Of a stretch of DNA of 64,000 bases, positions 58,659 to 64,000 are shown one piece after another. Positions within the stretch are counted from its first letter, which is position 1, and the number at the start of each line of letters is the position of its first letter. A program made the translations under genes and the position numbers. The notes below the pieces were generated by a model that was not told the origin of the DNA, made no database searches, and worked only from the letters and a program-made list of their open reading frames with translations. Where the stretch lies: positions 62,001 to 126,000 of the forward strand of contig CAISDA010000064.1 in NCBI GenBank assembly GCA_903884005.1. Direction: 5' to 3'. This stretch comes from an uncultured Ignavibacteriota bacterium (GTDB taxonomy: Bacteria; Bacteroidota; Ignavibacteria; UBA10030; UBA8401).

Positions 58659-59582
58659 ATGAAGGTACACATGCTTTCAATGATGGTGTTCGCACTTTGT
58701 TGCATTTCTTCCGTTTTCCCTCAATCGCCGAACTACACGATCGGGATGAGCCAGTGCAACCTGGGCGAACCATGGCGCGTGCAGATGAACGCCGATATTA
58801 AAAATGCGGCTCAGGCACATCCCGAGATCCGCGTAATGTTTAAGGACGCGCAAAACGACAATCTCCGGCAGTCGGCCCACATCGATGAATTTGTTCGAGC
58901 GGGGGTGAACCTCATCATTGTGTCGCCGAAGGAAGCAGCACCGTTGACGAAGCCGATCAGCGATGCGTACAAGAAAGGGATACCTGTGATCGTGCTCGAT
59001 CGCAGGATACTCGGAAACGATTATACCTGCTTCATCGGCGCCGACAATAAAAAGATCGGCAAAGCCGCGGGCAAATGGATCGCCGCACTTCTCGGCGGCA
59101 AAGGAACGATCGTTGAACTGAAAGGATTGATGACGTCGACCCCCGGACAGGACCGGTCGAGCGGGTTCAGGGAAGGGATCAAAGGGAGCCGGTGCAAGAT
59201 CATTTTCGAGGCAGACATGAAATGGCTCGAGCCGAACGCCCGCAAAGAAATGGAATCGGCTCTGAGCCGGTTCCCACAGATCGACCTGGTCTATGCCCAT
59301 AACGATCCGGGGGCGCACGGCGCATATCTCGCCGCCAAAGCCGCCGGAAGGGAAGGGACAATGAAATTTGTGGGCATCGACGGGCTTCCCCAGGAGGGCC
59401 GGATGTACGTGAAGCAGGGGATCCTTGCCGCGTCGTTCGAATATCCCACAGGAGGAAGAGAGGCGATCGAAACCGCCCTTCAGATCCTCGGTGGAAAAAA
59501 AGCAGCCCGCGAGATCACGCTTCCCTCGAGAGTGTTTACCAAAGACAACATCGATAAGGGCGGGGAGGCATTGCCGCAGTGA
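58659..59582 (+). CDS. Periplasmic sugar-binding protein (RbsB type)
   Basis: A 307-residue protein starting one base after the permease stop. Signal peptide (MLSMMVFALCCISSVFPQ), then YTIGMSQCNLGEPWRVQMNADI, RAGVNLIIVSPKEAAPLTKPI, GIPVIVLDRRI and VYAHNDPGAHGAYLAAKAAG, the two-lobed type I periplasmic binding protein fold of the ribose/galactose group. It captures the sugar for import; the sugar is probably a product of the GH3 enzyme. Confidence 0.92.
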   Translation: MKVHMLSMMVFALCCISSVFPQSPNYTIGMSQCNLGEPWRVQMNADIKNAAQAHPEIRVMFKDAQNDNLRQSAHIDEFVRAGVNLIIVSPKEAAPLTKPISDAYKKGIPVIVLDRRILGNDYTCFIGADNKKIGKAAGKWIAALLGGKGTIVELKGLMTSTPGQDRSSGFREGIKGSRCKIIFEADMKWLEPNARKEMESALSRFPQIDLVYAHNDPGAHGAYLAAKAAGREGTMKFVGIDGLPQEGRMYVKQGILAASFEYPTGGREAIETALQILGGKKAAREITLPSRVFTKDNIDKGGEALPQ

Positions 59583-59619
59583 GCCGGTCCATTGATACCT
59601 GCATTCTTTTTTTTTGTAT

Positions 59620-59789
59620 CTACTCAGCGTAATCTATAATCCCTGTCATTCTGAGGGAGCTCGAGCGACCGAAGAATCTAAAATGCATACGACAACAGGC
59701 AGCATCGATAATGTGCTGCGACTGGAGACTAACATTGTAGATCCTTCGCTGCGCTCAGGATGACAGTGATTTTGGTGCACACTAAGTAG
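59620..59789. mobile_element. MITE-like element, copy 2
   Basis: Core 59644-59765 begins TGTCATTCTGAGGGAGCTCG and ends CTGCGCTCAGGATGACA, matching copy 1 at 35282-35399. The outer arms CTACTCAGCGT and ACACTAAGTAG are inverted copies of each other with two mismatches, giving a 170-base element. It occupies most of the 59583-59858 gap between convergent genes. Confidence 0.75.
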
Positions 59790-59858
59790 TTATTTTTTTT
59801 TGTTCAGAGGAAGTTCGCCGCGCGCCCGGGCCGGGGGCGCGATATCAGCCGACTTGTT

Positions 59859-61154
59859 TCAATGGCCGAGCTGCCTGTATTTTTCCTGATATTTTTTCCA
59901 CAGCTCCGTGTGCCTGCTGCGAAGATCGACACGTTTTCCCCGGATGAATTCCATCTCCACCGTAGACATGATCTCCAATGGATCGCCGCTGGTGACAATG
60001 AGCGTGGCATCCTTGCCGACCTCAAGCGATCCGACGAGAGCATCGATCCCCAGCACTTTTGCCGCATTGAGCGTTACCGACTTCAATGCCTCTTCCTTTG
60101 GCAGGCCGTATGACGCCGCGGTCGCTGCCTGATAGCCGATGTTCCGTTCGTTCATCGTCGCATTGCCGCCGCCCGATATTGCGAAGAGCACTCCCGCTTG
60201 AAATAATTTTAACGGGACGGTGAAGGGAGTATCGTACTCTTCCCATCGTCTGTTCGGCAGATCGTGTACCGGTTCAACGATGACGGCGACGGAATTTATT
60301 TTTAGCAGGTCTGCAACCTTCCATGAATCGCGCCCGCCGTGAATGACGAGACGCACGTGCTGATCGAGTGCAAACTGCACGGCTGCCTGTATCTGCGATA
60401 CCTCGTTCGCCCCGACAATAAGGGGCATGGTCCCCGCGAACAACGGCGCGAATGCCTCCCAGCGGAGATCGGTCTCATGGCTGCCGTCGGCTTTTTTGGC
60501 CTTCAGGTACGCGCGTGCGTCCTCAAAAGCAATTCGCAATTCCTTCACGGCGTTCCCGATCGATTTTTTCTGTTCCTCTTCGGACTGCCGTACGTCCGGG
60601 GAACGGTTGACGCGCAGGTTCGGCCAATTCACGTACAATCCGATCGGCGCCTTCAATGTCATGTCGTCAACCGTCCAGCCGTCCATCATCATTGCGGCGG
60701 TCCTTCCTGCGATCAGACTTCCGCCCGGCATGACGTGTGAAATGGTCACGCCGTTGGCGCGCGTTGCGGGGATCAGTTCGCTTTCCGGATTCACGGCCGC
60801 TTCGGCACGGACATTCGAATTGATCCGGCCTGTCTCTGCGACATCGTTTGTGCCGCGTGCCGATTCAATTTCGAGCAGGCCGATGGTGGATGCGGCATTG
60901 ATCAATCCGGGATACACATGCTTTCCACGGATGTCGATCGTTTCGGCATTGGCGGGGATCACCACACGTGTTCCGACCGCCGTGATCCTGCCACTCTCGA
61001 ACAGGATCATGCCGTTCTCGATGACGGCTCCGCTCACTGTGTGGATCGTGCCTCCGGCAAGTACGATTGGTCTGTCTTGTTTTTTTGCCGGCACCGGAAC
61101 CGATGCGTGCGTTGTGACAACCGCCGCGAATATCAGTATGAACACTGTTCTCAT
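59859..61154 (-). CDS. Amidohydrolase-family protein lacking the HxH metal motif, exported
   Basis: A 431-residue protein with signal peptide (TVFILIFAAVVTTHAS). It follows the imidazolonepropionase-like amidohydrolase pattern (GGTIHTVSGAVIENG, IDIRGKHVYPGLINAAST, NAAKVLGIDALVGSLEVGKDATLIV), but where active members have GLIDxHxH this one has GLINAASTIG, so the first two metal ligands are missing. Its start overlaps the stop of the upstream gene by 4 bases. It may be a non-catalytic partner of that enzyme. Confidence 0.75.
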   Translation of the reverse strand: MRTVFILIFAAVVTTHASVPVPAKKQDRPIVLAGGTIHTVSGAVIENGMILFESGRITAVGTRVVIPANAETIDIRGKHVYPGLINAASTIGLLEIESARGTNDVAETGRINSNVRAEAAVNPESELIPATRANGVTISHVMPGGSLIAGRTAAMMMDGWTVDDMTLKAPIGLYVNWPNLRVNRSPDVRQSEEEQKKSIGNAVKELRIAFEDARAYLKAKKADGSHETDLRWEAFAPLFAGTMPLIVGANEVSQIQAAVQFALDQHVRLVIHGGRDSWKVADLLKINSVAVIVEPVHDLPNRRWEEYDTPFTVPLKLFQAGVLFAISGGGNATMNERNIGYQAATAASYGLPKEEALKSVTLNAAKVLGIDALVGSLEVGKDATLIVTSGDPLEIMSTVEMEFIRGKRVDLRSRHTELWKKYQEKYRQLGH

Positions 61155-64000
61155 TGTCCCGCCTCGCTTTCACGTATCCGTGTGTGGTCGTCTTCATGAC
61201 AGGAATAATTCGAAGGACGCCGCACCGGAGGCGGTGCTCCGCCGCCTTTCTTTTTCGACGTCAGCGATTTTTGGACGAGCTCGGCTTTTTTCCTTTGAAT
61301 ATCCGCGCGCATCACTGCATCTTCGCTGCGATCGAAAAATTTTCTTCCCTCGATCCATGTCTGTTCGCACACGGTGTATGTCGAGAGCGGATGTCCGCTC
61401 CAAATCACAAGATCGGCGTCTTTGCCCTCTTCCAGCGATCCGACGCGGGCATCGATGCGCAATTGTCTGGCGGGATTGATCGTCACGAACTTCAATGCAT
61501 CGATCTCGCTGAGACCGCCGTATTTCACCGCCTTGGCGGCCTCGGTGTTCAGCCGCCGCGCCAGTTCGTTGCTGTCTGAATTGTACGAAACAAGCACTCC
61601 CGCGTCGTGCATCAACTTCCCGGCATATGGGATCGCATCGGCCACTTCGTGTTTGTATGCCCACCAATCGCTGAAGAGCGATGCGCCGACACCGCGCGTT
61701 GCGATCTCATCTGCTACTTTGTACCCCTCGAGCGCATGCTGAAGCGTGCCGATCTGAAAACCGAAATCGTCCGATACTTTGAGCAGCATCATGATCTCAT
61801 CCTGACGGTAACAATGCGAATGGATGAGCCGTTTGCTGTTCAGTATCTCGGCGAGGGCATCCAGTTCAAGATCGCGGCGGGGCGGGATCACGCCGGGCTT
61901 CGATGGTGCCGCGGCGATCGCTTTCTCGTACTCGCGTGCGGCGGTGAATGCATCGCGGATGATCTGTTCGACGCCCATCCTTGTCTGTGGGTAACGCGTT
62001 GTATACCGATCGCCCCAGTTGGACTGTTTCGGATTTTCGCCGAGAGCGAATTTTATTCCGGGCATCGCGCCTTCGAACTTCATCTGCTCAGGCAGCATCC
62101 CCCAGCGCAGTTTGGATACCTGATTCTGTCCGCCGATCGCATTGGCCGACCCGTGGAGCTGATTGATCGTTGTGACTCCGCCCGCGAGCTGGCGGTAGAT
62201 ATTGATGTCGTCCGAATTGACGACATCTCCGATGCGCACTTCGGCGGTGATCGCCTGCCCCGATTCGTTAACACCGTCGGAGATCGCCGTATGCGAATGA
62301 GCGTCGATCAGCCCGGCGGTCACGTGTTTTCCGGTCCCGTCTATGACAAGGGTGCCGCTCGGCACGGTGAGTCCTTTTCCCATCCTGGAAATCCTGCCTT
62401 TCACAAACAGAATGTCCGACGCATCAAGAGTTCCTTGCGGGCCGCTCGTCCAAATTGTCGCATTCCTCACGAGCACGTCCTGCTGATGCGGAAGTTCTTT
62501 CCTGCCAAATGCGCCATCGGGGAACAGAAGATCATTCGTAGAGCGCAACGGGGGAGACGCTTTTAACGTGTCGGCCTTTTCCCGGTACGCGGCCGCCCGT
62601 TGTGCGCTCCAGTTTCCCGATTGTCCGTCCGGCAGTTCAAACAGGCCTGCAAGAGTATTCTCGTTGACCGATCCCGATAAGCGAACAATTCCATTTCCGC
62701 CGAGCGAGTCGTTGTTAAATGACACTGCGAATTGTTTTTGCGAAAGCGCGGCCGATTGCGCCTTCACTTTCTGCCGGCCTTTCGTCACCATCACCGATAT
62801 CGTATCCATGTCCCCGGAGATGTCGAATGAGCCTGTGTCTGTCTTTGCGTCGGAACGCTTTAGGGCATACTTCCAGACGCCTCTCACATCGGCTGTCTGC
62901 GCCGCCTTCACGACGTAGCGTGTCCCTTCGATCCAGGTTTCACGGATCTTCGTTTTTTCATCGAACAACTCTCCATCGGTGAGGACAATGTTGGCATTCT
63001 TTCCCGGTTCGATCGTGCCAAGGCGCTGTTCCATTCCGGCAAGCCGGGCCGGGATCGTCGTGACCGATGCAAGGGCGTCCTCTGAACTCAAGCCGCAATC
63101 GATCGCAGTTTTCACCATTGTGCGAAATTTTGCCGCGTCCTTTAATTGAGTGGCGGTCAGCGCAAAGACAACGCCTGCCGCTTTGAGCCGCGCAGGGTTC
63201 TCTGATGCAAAATCCCAGTGACGAAGTTCTTCATACCCCGTATTGAATGCGTCTTCGGGCGTTTCCACGAATGGCGCATCGGGAAAATTGACGGGCAGAA
63301 TGACGGGCGTCTTCAGTTCCCTGATCGCATCGATGCGGCGATACTCGTACCCGCTTCCCCGCAGTATCCAGTGCACCGAAAATTCTTCCGCGATTTTCTG
63401 CGCACGCAGCGCCTTCAACTCATCATTTGTTTCGATCACCAGCAGCTGTTGTCCCGCGACGACATGGTCCAATGCCGCAAGCGTCCTGTTGTCTTCCGGC
63501 CGCGTCTGGTTCGGGTTTTTCGCATAGATCTTTTGCGCATCGGCATACCACTTCGCATCGATCAGTGTCTGACGCATCAGCGCGATCGTTCCCATGTGTG
63601 AATTGGGATACTCATCGCCCGAATCCTGGGCTGCGATGTTTGCATGAAGGAACACGGCGGGACGCAGGATCTGCAGATTCGCCGCGCCGTCGCCAAGATT
63701 CACAAGCGCGCTGCTCCCTTTGATGATTCCGTTTTGAGGAACAGAGAGCACCGCTGTGAATCCGATGGCACGAAGTTTTTCCGCCCCTTCTTTTTCAGGA
63801 AGAAAATTTTCGGCGGCGGAATAGTCCGCCTTCACATTCCGGTTCCAGTACGTTGAGCCGCGCGGTGCATCGATCTGTGGTTTTGGTTTCGGCTGTCCAT
63901 AATCCGAACAGAGGTCTATCATGCCGGCATATGCCGTCAATCCCGTGCAATCCCATTCCCGGGCATCGGCAGGGATCGGAGTGTTCCGGCCGACGGATTG
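61151..64000 (-). CDS. Tandem-domain amidohydrolase, 5' end outside window
   Basis: The frame runs open to the right window edge; codons from 64000 inward read RNTPIPADAREWDCTGLTAY before AGMIDL, so the TTG at 63940 is not the start. Two amidohydrolase domains are visible. The first has GMIDLCSDYG in place of HxH and seems inactive. The second (HQQDVLVRNATIWTSGP onward) has GLIDAHSHTAISDG with an intact HxH, plus HGSAN, HSHCYR and SYNSDSNELARR for the remaining ligands. Such proteins of about 1000 residues are common in Bacteroidota; substrate unknown, possibly dipeptides or cyclic amides. Confidence 0.8.
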   Translation of the reverse strand, partial: QSVGRNTPIPADAREWDCTGLTAYAGMIDLCSDYGQPKPKPQIDAPRGSTYWNRNVKADYSAAENFLPEKEGAEKLRAIGFTAVLSVPQNGIIKGSSALVNLGDGAANLQILRPAVFLHANIAAQDSGDEYPNSHMGTIALMRQTLIDAKWYADAQKIYAKNPNQTRPEDNRTLAALDHVVAGQQLLVIETNDELKALRAQKIAEEFSVHWILRGSGYEYRRIDAIRELKTPVILPVNFPDAPFVETPEDAFNTGYEELRHWDFASENPARLKAAGVVFALTATQLKDAAKFRTMVKTAIDCGLSSEDALASVTTIPARLAGMEQRLGTIEPGKNANIVLTDGELFDEKTKIRETWIEGTRYVVKAAQTADVRGVWKYALKRSDAKTDTGSFDISGDMDTISVMVTKGRQKVKAQSAALSQKQFAVSFNNDSLGGNGIVRLSGSVNENTLAGLFELPDGQSGNWSAQRAAAYREKADTLKASPPLRSTNDLLFPDGAFGRKELPHQQDVLVRNATIWTSGPQGTLDASDILFVKGRISRMGKGLTVPSGTLVIDGTGKHVTAGLIDAHSHTAISDGVNESGQAITAEVRIGDVVNSDDINIYRQLAGGVTTINQLHGSANAIGGQNQVSKLRWGMLPEQMKFEGAMPGIKFALGENPKQSNWGDRYTTRYPQTRMGVEQIIRDAFTAAREYEKAIAAAPSKPGVIPPRRDLELDALAEILNSKRLIHSHCYRQDEIMMLLKVSDDFGFQIGTLQHALEGYKVADEIATRGVGASLFSDWWAYKHEVADAIPYAGKLMHDAGVLVSYNSDSNELARRLNTEAAKAVKYGGLSEIDALKFVTINPARQLRIDARVGSLEEGKDADLVIWSGHPLSTYTVCEQTWIEGRKFFDRSEDAVMRADIQRKKAELVQKSLTSKKKGGGAPPPVRRPSNYSCHEDDHTRIRESEAGQ

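Noticed and set aside
1-64000. tRNA, rRNA or riboswitch genes
   Set aside because: None recognised by eye; a covariance-model scan would be needed to exclude small RNAs.

Overview
The window looks like a chromosomal segment of a Gram-negative FCB-group bacterium, most likely Bacteroidota/Ignavibacteria. Evidence: several exported proteins end in a C-terminal sorting domain of the QNYPNPFNPSTTI...VYFYTL type (type IX secretion). There is also a TonB-dependent receptor with a carboxypeptidase-regulatory-like N-domain, a PorV/PorQ-like protein, many large secreted proteins, and no rRNA, tRNA or CRISPR that I can see. Both edge genes run off the window.

Layout. (1) 1-10165, + strand: a carbohydrate-catabolic stretch with an alginate-lyase-family protein, two heparinase II/III-like proteins (one with an internal deletion), a clan GH-A glycosidase, a DUF1080 3-keto-glycoside hydrolase, a Tat-exported sugar isomerase-like TIM barrel and an SGNH esterase. 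Two gene remnants (a DUF2264 C-terminus and a sorting-domain protein) and a dispersed palindromic repeat family lie between them. (2) 10227-21284, +: a secreted GH13 amylase, an S9 peptidase, ArsR regulator plus old-yellow-enzyme reductase sharing a duplicated operator-like site, RmuC and an M16 peptidase. (3) 21372-24297, -: an NtrC-type sigma-54 activator and its histidine kinase.

(4) 24616-38112, +, divergent from the two-component system: the centrepiece, a poly-gamma-glutamate (PGA) locus. In order it encodes an exported glutamate-racemase-like protein, a sorting-domain hydrolase candidate, a propeller/IPT lipoprotein, an outer-membrane beta-barrel, a DctM-like permease, a 48-residue membrane peptide, an aspartoacylase/M14-like metalloenzyme, a DUF6305 protein, gamma-glutamyltransferase, then PgsB, PgsC and PgsW. 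It is followed by an Ntn-hydrolase with a sorting domain and an N-formylglutamate-amidohydrolase-like enzyme. The divergent intergenic region carries two direct repeats and a sigma-54-like element; a canonical sigma-54 promoter precedes the beta-helix gene at 41025. My reading is a combined synthesis, export, cleavage, racemisation and re-uptake system for PGA in a bacterium with type IX secretion; the whole-system interpretation is inference, the component families are fairly clear.

(5) 41025-53187, +: two paralogous beta-helix secreted proteins and a second amidohydrolase-like paralogue flank a three-gene set of TonB receptor, large secreted protein and PorV/PorQ-like protein. (6) 53360-59582, +: a GH3 beta-glucosidase followed by a ribose-type sugar ABC transporter. 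(7) 59859-64000, -: two overlapping amidohydrolase-family genes. Two copies of a MITE-like element (about 35257-35423 and 59620-59789) carry the inverted ends TGTCATTCTGAG / CTCAGGATGACA; the first sits directly before pgsB.
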